Shown one piece after another: positions 7,889-16,129 of a DNA stretch of 64,000 bases. Position numbers and translations under genes: made by a program. How positions within the stretch are numbered: the first letter of the stretch is position 1; every line of letters starts with the position of its first letter. The DNA is taken from assembly GCF_900636765.1 (NCBI RefSeq), contig NZ_LR134313.1, forward strand, positions 2,046,001 to 2,110,000, written 5' to 3'. A model generated the notes under the pieces. It was not told the origin of the DNA. It did no database searches and was given only the letters and a program-made list of their open reading frames with translations. Source of the stretch: Neisseria canis. Lineage in GTDB: Bacteria; Pseudomonadota; Gammaproteobacteria; Burkholderiales; Neisseriaceae.

Positions 7889-10800
7889 TTAAAACTTTTT
7901 GCTCAAAGAAAAACGGAACGCCCTACCCGGTGCCGGCATATTCGACCGGGTAATCGGGTCGAAATAATAGCGGTTGGTCAGGTTGGTGCCCGAAAACTCC
8001 ACACTTAAGTCGTTTTTAAAGTTGTATTTCACATAGGCATCCACAATAGCGGCAGCATGCCATGGAATTGAGCCGTTCAGCCCTGTCACATTGGTATCAG
8101 AATTGCGGTAATATTTTTGGGCGTACTCTTTCGCTTCCGCCGAACGCTTGTAGCCGGTATGGTAGGTCAGGCGGCCGCCCGCTTCCAGCTTGCGGTCGAA
8201 GAAACGGCCGCCCACCAGCAAATTGAAATTGTATTTCGGCAATTCCATGTTATACATATAGCCCAATGGGAACCCGCCGTCTATGCATTTCGGCGATTGG
8301 CCGAAATAAACATCCGTCCGCGCCGCCTGATTTTCATCACACACGCGGTTGCTCAACAGATAATTGGCGCCCAATTCGGCAAAAAACTTGCCGTTATCAT
8401 AGCGGGAAGAGAGCTCCAAGCCCGAAGTGGCCCATTTGTCGCGCTGTATAAAAGTGAGTTCATCGCCCCGGTCTATCGGGTTCCGGATGGTGTTTTTATA
8501 CCATGCCAGCTTAATATCGGCATTTTCAGGATTGCCCGGCAAGATGTCCCGCAAATTATGCACATAGCCGATTTCCAGATTGGTACCGCGCTCGGGCTTC
8601 ATTTTGTAGGAACGGCGGCTTGCGCTAAAGCCGGAAATATCTTCGAAGCTGCTCGGCATCCTTGTGGTTTGCGCCCATCTGCCGTAAAGCCTGCCATTGT
8701 CGGCCAATCGGTAAGATAAGGAAAAAGTAGGCGACCAGGCATGTGCTTTTCTTTTAATCAGCTTCTCCTTCCAACCCGAGTTTTCCAAAGCTGCCATTTG
8801 CGCCCTGAGTGTCCGGGCCTTAGCTTCCAATTCAGGCCTGCGCTCAGGTTCGAAGTTTTTTTCCAAATTATCTTCAATCAAGCTCAAATCCCTTCCCAGC
8901 GATTGATATCTTGCAAGCACGCCGTCGGATTCGCCGCCGGTATCTATATTCTGTATCTGCTTACCGTTCTGTCCCGACAATTGCGGCACCCGCCAACCGT
9001 TTTTCTCCGCTTGTCCGTTTAAGAAAGGATTGTCTGCGCGCGATATTTTTCCGTATTCATCACGCGGAATCATATAAGTATTGCTCTGCCAAGCTAGCTG
9101 ATCAGCTTCCTGTTCAGTCATACCGGTTTCAATATAGCTCTGCTTAAGTGCTTGGTCCTGCTCTTCATAATGGATAATATAGCCAAGCTCGCCGGATAAT
9201 ATATTTTTCAGTTTGCTGTAATCCTCTTCCGTCATAGTATATTCCGGCGATGCACCATTGCGGCTTAAATTATCCTTGGATAGGTGATTTTGCCGCTCAT
9301 TCCACTCTATTCTCTCGTTTTCCATAAATAAATCGTGCAATGAACGGGTTTTGGCCAGCAATTCATTTGCCCAAGTATCTTCAGAGCTGTAATGGTTGTA
9401 GCGCGCGCCCGCATTTACCGAAATCCGGTCGGTAGGCTGCCAGTCGAAATTAAAATAAAGCTTGTATTCATCCCGTTTGCCTTGCCTGGGCGTACTCACC
9501 CAAGATACATCTTGCTCCGCCAACTTCCTCCAAGTATCGTCAGGCGTACCAAGCTTTTCATATTGATAGCTGCCGCCCAAGGTTAAGTTTAAAGAATCGT
9601 GCAGCTTCATTTTATTGGTCAGGTAAACGCCCCAACGGTTATTGGTGTTCTTATTCAGCGAGCCGTGAAGAATGGTGGTTCTCTGCAGGCTATTCAAGCT
9701 AGGGTTACGCGAATTTTTATAGTTGCCCAAATCATAAACCATGCCGCCGCTGTTTTGCAGCGCCATATCCGCTTTGTTCAACCAAATACCGCTTTCCAAA
9801 TCAAGCCAGCGGTTTTCCAGCTTCCAGCGGTAATCCAGCGTGTAGGTATCCATTTTGATTTTGCTTAAAGGCCATTGCGGCAGCAGGGCACCGTCTTTCG
9901 TTGCAATGCCGTAAATCCTCGAAGGCATAATTTCGCCGTAGCGGCTGTCCAAGCGGCGGTAGCCAAGCTGGATAGCCTGTTTATCAGTGGGTTTGAACGT
10001 ACCTTTCAGCAAAAAAGAGCGGTTGTTGAGCGAAGTATTAAATACTTCGCTTCGCCCTTCAAACATATTCTCCGAAATATTTTCTGAAGCAATACCGGGA
10101 ATGTTCACTCCCCCTGCATGATAAATCTGCTCATAGCGGTGCTTGCCGCCCTTACCCGCATAATGGTTGCCGTGATAGCGGTAGGCATAAGCGGCCACCA
10201 GCTCCGTGCGGTCGGTTTTGGCCGCCAAGGCAACCCGCGCAGCCTGGTCATGCCCGAATGTTTTGGCATCGCCTCCTGCTTTTTTAGGCAACTTGTGAAA
10301 ATGGTTGGCCAAATCTTGATAGCTGCCGCGCAGCTGCGTACCCACCAGATTGAGGTCGGGAACACGTTCGCCCGCCATATTATTCGCCGCTTCCACCCGG
10401 ATATCGGCGCCGAATTTGCGGTCGGGCTTTAAAATATCGTCGGCTTCCAGTGTTTTAATCGCAATGCCGCCTCCTACCGAGCTTTCAAACCCGCGGGTAA
10501 GCGAAGCACCTTTTTCAACCCTGATGCTGCTGATCAACATCGGGTCGATATAAGTGCGGTTGTTGGCTCCGTTATATCCCCGCCACACCGTAACGCCGTT
10601 TTCGGCGCCGTCAATGGTTACCGGCACCCTGCCCTGACCTTGGATTCCTCGGATATTCGGATCAATGCCGCCGCTGTTGCGCGCATCGCCGATGCCCACG
10701 CCTATCATGCCTTTAAACAAATCTGCCGATGCCGTGCCACGAAACAGATCTATCTGGTCTTTATCTCGATAAAGGCTGGAAATGTCTTCTTCATACACCT

Positions 10801-10981
10801 TATCATGCCCTGCCTGATGGCGGTTATAACGCCCGCGCACAGTTACCGTGTCCACTTCGGTAACATTTTCTTCAGCTTCGCCATTGCCTGCAGGGTTCAC
10901 TTCATCGGCACCGGCTGCGGACGCAGCCATATACGCCATTGCGATACTCAGAGCTAAATAATTGTATTTGATGTTTGCCAC
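7889..10981 (-). CDS. Large TonB-dependent outer-membrane receptor, likely for haem/hemophore
   Basis: The 1,030-residue protein has a signal peptide (about residues 1-25), a TonB box region (EVDTVTVRG, 42-50), a plug domain with NIRGIQGQGRVPVTIDGA (109-126) and EKGASLTRGFESSVGGG (156-172), and a 22-strand barrel ending in the outer-membrane signature SLSKKF. The start is a GTG with AGGAG ten bases upstream; no in-frame ATG fits better. Residues 533-748 form an unusually long predicted extracellular loop, rich in charged helix-forming residues, between two barrel strands. The gene diverges from a hemophilin-like protein and its Slam exporter, which is the arrangement known for the HphA-HsmA-HphR haem systems, so hemophore docking is the likely role. 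The ligand is inferred. An old IS element abuts the 3' end. Confidence 0.85.
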   Translation of the reverse strand: MANIKYNYLALSIAMAYMAASAAGADEVNPAGNGEAEENVTEVDTVTVRGRYNRHQAGHDKVYEEDISSLYRDKDQIDLFRGTASADLFKGMIGVGIGDARNSGGIDPNIRGIQGQGRVPVTIDGAENGVTVWRGYNGANNRTYIDPMLISSIRVEKGASLTRGFESSVGGGIAIKTLEADDILKPDRKFGADIRVEAANNMAGERVPDLNLVGTQLRGSYQDLANHFHKLPKKAGGDAKTFGHDQAARVALAAKTDRTELVAAYAYRYHGNHYAGKGGKHRYEQIYHAGGVNIPGIASENISENMFEGRSEVFNTSLNNRSFLLKGTFKPTDKQAIQLGYRRLDSRYGEIMPSRIYGIATKDGALLPQWPLSKIKMDTYTLDYRWKLENRWLDLESGIWLNKADMALQNSGGMVYDLGNYKNSRNPSLNSLQRTTILHGSLNKNTNNRWGVYLTNKMKLHDSLNLTLGGSYQYEKLGTPDDTWRKLAEQDVSWVSTPRQGKRDEYKLYFNFDWQPTDRISVNAGARYNHYSSEDTWANELLAKTRSLHDLFMENERIEWNERQNHLSKDNLSRNGASPEYTMTEEDYSKLKNILSGELGYIIHYEEQDQALKQSYIETGMTEQEADQLAWQSNTYMIPRDEYGKISRADNPFLNGQAEKNGWRVPQLSGQNGKQIQNIDTGGESDGVLARYQSLGRDLSLIEDNLEKNFEPERRPELEAKARTLRAQMAALENSGWKEKLIKRKAHAWSPTFSLSYRLADNGRLYGRWAQTTRMPSSFEDISGFSASRRSYKMKPERGTNLEIGYVHNLRDILPGNPENADIKLAWYKNTIRNPIDRGDELTFIQRDKWATSGLELSSRYDNGKFFAELGANYLLSNRVCDENQAARTDVYFGQSPKCIDGGFPLGYMYNMELPKYNFNLLVGGRFFDRKLEAGGRLTYHTGYKRSAEAKEYAQKYYRNSDTNVTGLNGSIPWHAAAIVDAYVKYNFKNDLSVEFSGTNLTNRYYFDPITRSNMPAPGRAFRFSLSKKF

Positions 10982-11039
10982 GGCACATGTTCTCCTACAT
11001 AAATCTTAAAATCAAAAAACAATTGCTTAATAATAGATG

Positions 11040-11058
11040 AATGATATTAATTTTTATT
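11040..11058. promoter_or_regulatory. Fur-like box, receptor side
   Basis: AATGATATTAATTTTTATT matches the consensus GATAATGATAATCATTATC at 12 of 19 positions. It lies about 60 bases upstream of the receptor start, where iron repression would be expected. AT-richness of the region weakens the call. Confidence 0.45.
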
Positions 11059-11216
11059 TAATTAATTTATATTCGGCTTGCATAGCCTAACGAACGGTCA
11101 TCAATCGACCCTTAGCTTAAAACCACAGTTTCAAACAAAACTATCCCAAACAAAATCAAACTTATAAAAATAATTTCACATAAGTTTATAAATTTTAATA
11201 TTATGAAATTAAAAAT

Positions 11217-11235
11217 AATAATACTAATTTTTATT
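11217..11235. promoter_or_regulatory. Fur-like box, hemophore side
   Basis: AATAATACTAATTTTTATT matches the Fur consensus at 13 of 19 positions and overlaps the expected -35 region for the TATAAT at 11244-11249. This position fits repression of the hemophore-Slam transcript by iron. Confidence 0.5.
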
Positions 11236-11243
11236 TACTTAGT

Positions 11244-11249
11244 TATAAT
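11244..11249 (+). promoter_or_regulatory. Probable -10 of the hemophore promoter
   Basis: A perfect TATAAT lies about 70 bases upstream of the hemophore start codon. No good -35 is visible at 17 bases, which is common for regulated promoters. A 5' leader of roughly 60 bases with an AAAGGAAA ribosome site would result. Confidence 0.5.
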
Positions 11250-11317
11250 ATGCAAACTTGGTAACTATAACTAGCCAAGTTTGTTTAACCGCACAACTTT
11301 CTCAAAGGAAATAAACA

Positions 11318-12064
11318 ATGAAAAAACATCAATTGATTTTATTGGCCGGCGCTGCTTTGTCTCTAGCACCTACCGCTTTCGCGGTAACAGCCGAAGGCTT
11401 GAGTGATACCACCCACATTACGGTCGGCGCTGCTGCTCCTGATAATCAAGGAACCCACCAAGCAGGCGGAGGGGAACCGGGCATCGGTGCAAAAGGTTTT
11501 CATGGTGGGAAAAGAGTTTCTTTCTTTAACTTAGCATCCCTCACTCGAAACAACAGAGGCGGCACAATGGATAAGCACGGCGTATCCCGTATTCCCGCCT
11601 CAACAGCCAACCACCGTCCAAACCTCGGTGCATTCAACTTCCAGCAAGTTATCGGCCATGAAGCTTACTATGGTGAATGGACCCAAGCCGGTGACACAAA
11701 AGGCGACACACGCACGGTTTATTATTCAGGCAGGCATAAAGCCACCAACGTACCGACCGCCGGTACAGCCATCTATCATGTTAAGGGCATCAACCGCTAC
11801 AACGGTGCCAACTTGATGGCAGGTACTCTGCGTGCAGACTTCGGCAAAAAAACTTTGCACGGCGCTTTAAACAACTCGTCTTTCACGCTGGGTATCAATG
11901 CCAAAATCGATCCGGCTAAGGCTTCGTTTGTCGGCACCGCCACTGCCCCAGGCCAACGCGGCGTAACCAGCGGCCACTTTTACGGCAACCGCGCTACCGG
12001 CGTTGCGGGCATCGCAAAATTCCAAAACCGCGCTTACGATACAGCTTTCGGCGGCAAACGCTAA
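11318..12064 (+). CDS. Hemophilin-like Slam-dependent secreted protein (probable hemophore)
   Basis: The 248-residue precursor has a type I signal peptide (MKKHQLILLAGAALSLAPTAFA) and no lipobox; in fact it has no cysteine, so it should be released rather than lipid-anchored. The C-terminal part (about 150-248) looks like the small eight-stranded barrel used as a Slam recognition domain (TbpB/HphA type), with SGHFYGNRATGVAGIAKF and the terminal YDTAFGGKR. The N-terminal half is the probable ligand domain, with several His residues (33, 47, 62, 87, 99, 114) that could bind haem. It is followed by a Slam gene and diverges from a TonB receptor, the layout of known HphA/hemophilin loci. Haem binding itself is inferred. 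Confidence 0.78.
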   Translation: MKKHQLILLAGAALSLAPTAFAVTAEGLSDTTHITVGAAAPDNQGTHQAGGGEPGIGAKGFHGGKRVSFFNLASLTRNNRGGTMDKHGVSRIPASTANHRPNLGAFNFQQVIGHEAYYGEWTQAGDTKGDTRTVYYSGRHKATNVPTAGTAIYHVKGINRYNGANLMAGTLRADFGKKTLHGALNNSSFTLGINAKIDPAKASFVGTATAPGQRGVTSGHFYGNRATGVAGIAKFQNRAYDTAFGGKR

Positions 12065-12087
12065 GCAGTTCGTTGCTTAACCGAAAC

Positions 12088-12115
12088 AACCGATACGGCA
12101 ACCGCCGTATCGGTT
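12088..12115 (+). terminator. Hairpin between hemophore and Slam genes
   Basis: The 12-base arms AACCGATACGGC (12088-12099) and GCCGTATCGGTT (12104-12115) form a strong stem, followed by a pyrimidine-rich but interrupted tract. It probably works as a partial terminator or 3' stabiliser, giving more hemophore than exporter. Confidence 0.6.
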
Positions 12116-12147
12116 TCATCATTATTCCTTTTTTCAGACAGGCTTTT

Positions 12148-13578
12148 ATGTTGAAAAAATCAGTTTACCTCTGCTTGGCCTTTTCCCTTCCCGCCTTTGC
12201 AGACGACAACACGGCTCAACGGCTTTGGCAAAGCACCCGTCAAGCAGTAGAAAACCAAGACCGTAAAGCATTAAAAGAAGAAACATTTTTTCAGACAGGC
12301 ATGGAAGCCGACACACCCGATCAAGAGCATACGCAGCAAGACAAAGGCGAAGCTTTATTCTCGGCAATCGGGCGCAACGATTGGCACACGGTGCGCAGCC
12401 TGCTTGACGAATACCGCCGTCAGCCGCAACGCGATCCGGACATCGCCCTGTTTGCCGAAGCCGCCCTCGCCCGCTCAGACGGCAAACTAAACGAAGCCCG
12501 CAAGCATTATGAACTGCTGCTGCAACGCCAACCCGATTTCATACGCGGGCGGCTGGACTTGGCGCGTTTATTGTTTGAAGACCAATTAAATAAAGAATCG
12601 GCGGAAGAGTTTGCCAAAATTCCCGCCGATCAAGTGCCCGAAGCAGTAAACGACAATATCCGCCTGTTTCAATCTGCTTTGGAAAATCGACAAAAATGGC
12701 AAGGCTCTGTTTCTACAGGTTTAATCTGGAGCAGCAATATAAATGAAGGCTCAGACGGCTCTGAATGTCTGCATATCGAAGAATTAGGCGACATTTGGGA
12801 GCATTGTCAAAACGGCGAATCATCAGAAGAAGCATTTGGCATCAATTATGAAACCGCAGCTTCCCGCCGCTTTCAAATTAACGGGCATCACGGCTTGAAC
12901 ACCCGCATACTGGCATACGGCAAAACCTACCGAAACCATCAAAAATACAATGAACACACGCTCAATTTAAGCGCAGGCTACCAATTTGCCAACGCCAAGC
13001 GCACAGTCACTTTGGCGCCGTTGTGGGAATGGGGCAGCAGCGGCCAACATGCACAACACCGCGCTTACGGCGCCCGCACAGAATGGAACGAAACCCGCAG
13101 CCGCTGGTCATGGAACACCGAGGCCGAATGGAAAAAGCAGATTTATTTCAACAACGATATGAAACACAATAACCACCGCCTGTTTTCCGTGTTCAACACC
13201 TTATCATACGGCTTGCGGGATGATGTTGTTATCTTCGGCGGTTTGGATTGGCAGCAGCGCTTTTCCGAAGAACCGACCGAAAGCTACCGCCAACCTGCCA
13301 TCCGGCTTGGCGCGGCAAAACAATTTGCCGGCGGCTTCGACGCCTCGTTCTACACCCTGCTCCGCCACCGTTCCTACAAACAAGAAAATGAATTCTTAGG
13401 CAAACGGCGCAGGGATAACGAACAAATCCACACCTTAAGCCTCGGCGCCGACCGCTGGAAAATGGCCGGTATCAAACCCGTTCTTACACTCAAACACCGC
13501 CGTGTCAACAGCAATATCAAATGGCTGAACAGCTTCAAGCAAAATGAAATCGGCATCTCATTGATGAAACACTTTTAA
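12148..13578 (+). CDS. Slam outer-membrane exporter (surface lipoprotein assembly modulator, type XI secretion)
   Basis: The 476-residue protein has a signal peptide (MLKKSVYLCLAFSLPAFA), an N-terminal TPR-like helical domain (about residues 65-180, with ALARSDGKLNEARKHYELLL and RGRLDLARLLFED) and a C-terminal barrel beginning near WQGSVSTGLIWSSNINEG and ending in Phe (ISLMKHF). This is the Slam (DUF560) architecture; Slam proteins move specific cargo across the outer membrane. ATG 12148 is chosen over the in-frame 12073 because it starts the signal peptide. Its ribosome site seems to be the AGG of a degenerate uptake sequence (12131-12143). An exact uptake sequence lies inside the gene at 12290-12301 and is read as FQTG. 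The cargo is almost certainly the upstream gene product. Confidence 0.85.
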   Translation: MLKKSVYLCLAFSLPAFADDNTAQRLWQSTRQAVENQDRKALKEETFFQTGMEADTPDQEHTQQDKGEALFSAIGRNDWHTVRSLLDEYRRQPQRDPDIALFAEAALARSDGKLNEARKHYELLLQRQPDFIRGRLDLARLLFEDQLNKESAEEFAKIPADQVPEAVNDNIRLFQSALENRQKWQGSVSTGLIWSSNINEGSDGSECLHIEELGDIWEHCQNGESSEEAFGINYETAASRRFQINGHHGLNTRILAYGKTYRNHQKYNEHTLNLSAGYQFANAKRTVTLAPLWEWGSSGQHAQHRAYGARTEWNETRSRWSWNTEAEWKKQIYFNNDMKHNNHRLFSVFNTLSYGLRDDVVIFGGLDWQQRFSEEPTESYRQPAIRLGAAKQFAGGFDASFYTLLRHRSYKQENEFLGKRRRDNEQIHTLSLGADRWKMAGIKPVLTLKHRRVNSNIKWLNSFKQNEIGISLMKHF

Positions 13579-13585
13579 CACCCGC

Positions 13586-13616
13586 AATGCCTGTCTGAAA
13601 GTTTCAGACAGGCATT
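13586..13616 (+). terminator. Uptake-sequence terminator after the Slam gene
   Basis: The arms 13586-13600 and 13602-13616 are 15-base complements containing the DUS, with a one-base centre; the actual loop will be opened by a few bases. Confidence 0.78.
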
Positions 13617-13693
13617 AGTTACATGCCCGCGCGGCCCAGTTTTAGAGCTGTTGTGTTAAAATCCGAATCTATTTTTCATTCAAACACATTTTT

Positions 13694-15682
13694 ATGTCGA
13701 ACCCAGCAAAGCAATACAGCGAATCCAGTATCACCGTTCTCAAAGGCTTGGAGCCGGTAAAAGAACGGCCGGGCATGTACACCCGCACCGACAGCCCCAC
13801 CCACATCTGCCAAGAAGTGATCGACAACGCCGCCGACGAAGCGCTCGGCGGTTTTGCCGATGAAATTAAAGTGGAAATCCACGAAGACGGCTCGCTTTCC
13901 GTGCGCGACAACGGGCGCGGCATTCCGGTGGGGTTGCATCCGGTGGAGGGCTTGCCGGTAGTGGAGCTGGTGTTCACGCAGCTTCATGCTGGCGGCAAGT
14001 TCAACAAGAAAGACGGCGGCAGCGCGTATGCCTTTTCAGGCGGCCTGCACGGGGTGGGCGTGTCGGTAACCAACGCGCTTTCCAAACGCCTCGAAGTGAC
14101 CGTGAAGCGCGAAGGCAAAATCCACCGCATCGTGTTTGCGGGCGGAGCGGTGGTGGAGCCGCTGGCCGAAGTCGGCAAATGCGCGGTGAAAGACAGCGGC
14201 ACCGAAGTGCGCGTGTGGCCGGACGGCAAATATTTTGAAAGCCCGCAATACAGCATCGCCGAACTCGAACGCCTGTTGCGCGCCAAAGCGGTGCTGCTGC
14301 CGGGCGTTACCGTGTCGCTCACCCGTCCCGTCAAAGGCCAGCCCGATCCGCACGTGCAGACGTGGCATTATCCCAACGGCCTCAAAAGCTATCTGCTCGA
14401 CTTAATCAGCGAGGCGCAGGAAGCCGTGCCGGTGTTCGCTTCGGAAAACTATCTTTCAGACGGCCACGACAGCGATTTCAGCGCGGGCGAAGGTGCGGCG
14501 TTTGCGCTCACTTGGCTGGAAGAAGGCTCGTGCAACAGCGAAAGCTATGTGAACCTGATTCCCACCCCGCTCGGCGGCACGCACGAAGCCGGTTTGAAAC
14601 AGGCCGTGTTCCAAGCGGTCAACAACTTCATCAACCATCACAATCTGCTGCCGCGCGGCGTGAAAGTGCAGAGCGACGACGTGTTCAGCCGCGTGGCATT
14701 CGTGTTGTCCGCCCGCGTGCTCGACCCGCAATTCCAAGGCCAAACCAAAGATAAGCTCACCAACCGCGACGCGCTCAAGCTCGTCGCCGCCGTGTCGGGC
14801 GACCCGCTGGAATTATGGCTCAACCAAAACGTCGAAGCCGGTAAAAAAATCGCCGAACTCGCCATCAAGCAGGCGCAGGCGCGGATGCGTTCGGTGAAAA
14901 AAATCGAGAAGAAAAAAGGCAGCGGCGTGGCCGTGCTGCCCGGCAAGCTCACCGATTGCGAAAGCGAAGACATCCGCGAAAACGAACTCTTCTTAGTGGA
15001 GGGCGACTCGGCGGGCGGTTCGGCCAAACTCGCGCGCGACAAAGCCACCCAAGCCATTTTGCCCTTGCGCGGCAAAGTGTTGAACAGTTTTGAAGTGCAT
15101 CAAGACCAACTGTTCGGCAATGCCGAAATCCACGACATCGCCGTCGCCATCGGCGTTGACCCGCACGGCGCGAACGACAACCCCGATTTAAGCGGCCTGC
15201 GCTACGGCAAAATCGCCATCCTTTCCGATGCCGACGTGGACGGCTCGCACATCCAAGTACTGCTGCTTACCCTGTTTTACCGCCACTTCCCCAAACTGGT
15301 TTCAGACGGCCATATCTATGTAGCCCAGCCGCCGCTGTTCCGCGTGGATGTCAACGCGCAAGGCAAAAGCAAACCCGCGCGCAAATTCTACGCGCTCGAT
15401 CAGGGCGAGTTGGACGGCATTTTGGAGCGGCTGCAAAAAGAAGGCGTGAAAGAAACCGCCTATTCCATCAGCCGCTTCAAAGGCTTGGGCGAGATGAACC
15501 CCGACCAGCTCAAAGACACCACCATGCACCCCGACACCCGCCGCCTGTTACGCGTCAGCATTCCCGAAGGTGCGGGAAAAGAAACGCATGATATTTTTGT
15601 CAAACTGATGGGCAAAGGCGAAGCCGCCAGCCGCCGCGCATGGATGGAAGCCGAGGGCGATAAAGCGGAAGTGGATATTTAA
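13694..15682 (+). CDS. parE: DNA topoisomerase IV subunit B ParE
   Basis: The 662-residue protein carries the GHKL ATPase motifs (DNAADEA, DNGRGIP, GGLHGVG), the transducer domain, and a C-terminal TOPRIM domain with EGDSAGG and DADVDG, then RFKGLGEM. Together with ParC it unlinks replicated chromosomes. It is distinguished from GyrB by length and by close similarity to neisserial ParE. The gene reads more GC-rich than its neighbours and has no native-dialect uptake sequence, yet it carries two TTCAGACGGCC motifs (14455-14465 and 15301-15311), which match the other neisserial dialect. That may mark recombination from another Neisseria. No parC is in the window. Confidence 0.95.
   Translation: MSNPAKQYSESSITVLKGLEPVKERPGMYTRTDSPTHICQEVIDNAADEALGGFADEIKVEIHEDGSLSVRDNGRGIPVGLHPVEGLPVVELVFTQLHAGGKFNKKDGGSAYAFSGGLHGVGVSVTNALSKRLEVTVKREGKIHRIVFAGGAVVEPLAEVGKCAVKDSGTEVRVWPDGKYFESPQYSIAELERLLRAKAVLLPGVTVSLTRPVKGQPDPHVQTWHYPNGLKSYLLDLISEAQEAVPVFASENYLSDGHDSDFSAGEGAAFALTWLEEGSCNSESYVNLIPTPLGGTHEAGLKQAVFQAVNNFINHHNLLPRGVKVQSDDVFSRVAFVLSARVLDPQFQGQTKDKLTNRDALKLVAAVSGDPLELWLNQNVEAGKKIAELAIKQAQARMRSVKKIEKKKGSGVAVLPGKLTDCESEDIRENELFLVEGDSAGGSAKLARDKATQAILPLRGKVLNSFEVHQDQLFGNAEIHDIAVAIGVDPHGANDNPDLSGLRYGKIAILSDADVDGSHIQVLLLTLFYRHFPKLVSDGHIYVAQPPLFRVDVNAQGKSKPARKFYALDQGELDGILERLQKEGVKETAYSISRFKGLGEMNPDQLKDTTMHPDTRRLLRVSIPEGAGKETHDIFVKLMGKGEAASRRAWMEAEGDKAEVDI
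14455..14465 (-). repeat. Foreign-dialect uptake motif in parE, first copy
   Basis: TTCAGACGGCC is the complement of the GGCCGTCTGAA core of the AG-DUS dialect; the 12th base differs (A). It lies in coding sequence and reads LSDGHD. Confidence 0.55.
15301..15311 (-). repeat. Foreign-dialect uptake motif in parE, second copy
   Basis: This is a second TTCAGACGGCC, also followed by A, reading VSDGHIY. The codons could give this motif by chance, so it is weak alone. Confidence 0.5.
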
Positions 15683-15711
15683 TCAACGGCTTATTCAAAC
15701 CCTGCCGCAAA

Positions 15712-15748
15712 CAATGCCTGTCTGAAAACCTTTTTCAGACAGGCATTG
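15712..15748 (+). terminator. Uptake-sequence terminator after parE
   Basis: The arms 15712-15728 and 15732-15748 are 17-base complements with DUS cores in the TG-wad dialect. Confidence 0.8.
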
Positions 15749-15827
15749 CCACTTGCAGCCGAACCACTTAAGATGCAATATCAATACATGAGTGAACGAA
15801 TATAAAGTCAAATTACAGGAGGCCGCA

Positions 15828-16085
15828 ATGCATACCGTCACTTACCACCCCGAGCAGCAAAAATTTACCGCCCGCCACAACGGCAGCGAGTCGGGTTTCC
15901 TCACCTACCAAATCCGCGGCGACAATACTTGGAATATCGACCATACCGTTGTACACCCCGAGTTTCGCGGGCAAGGGCTGGCCAAAGTTTTGGTGGATGC
16001 CGCCATCGCCGAAGCGGAAACCAAACAAATCAAACTCACCGCCACATGCAGCTATGCGGATAAAATCCTACAAAGAAAAAAATAA
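15828..16085 (+). CDS. Small GNAT-family N-acetyltransferase (YjdJ-like)
   Basis: The 85-residue protein is a minimal GNAT fold. It contains VHPEFRGQGLAKVLVD, the acetyl-CoA-binding motif A (R/Q-x-x-G-x-A/G type), and a C-terminal ATCSYADKIL that matches the COG2388/YjdJ group. The start at 15828 is favoured over the in-frame 15792 by a strong CAGGAGG ribosome site five bases before the ATG. The substrate is unknown. The ribokinase gene follows 44 bases later and may be co-transcribed. Confidence 0.8.
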   Translation: MHTVTYHPEQQKFTARHNGSESGFLTYQIRGDNTWNIDHTVVHPEFRGQGLAKVLVDAAIAEAETKQIKLTATCSYADKILQRKK

Positions 16086-16129
16086 CCCCGAATCGATTGA
16101 ATTGATACAGTTTAGCCCCGGAGTTTCAT

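Larger units (their letters stand above)
10982..11317. other. AT-rich divergent promoter region, receptor versus hemophore
   Basis: This gap of 336 bases is very AT-rich and contains two similar sites of about 27 bases in the same orientation (11046-11072 and 11223-11249), each preceded by a Fur-like sequence. A TATAAT at 11244-11249 is a likely -10 for the hemophore gene. I see no gene in it. Confidence 0.7.

Noticed and set aside
13694..15682. Calling the topoisomerase gene gyrB
   Set aside because: The length of 662 residues and sequence are those of ParE; GyrB has about 800 residues.
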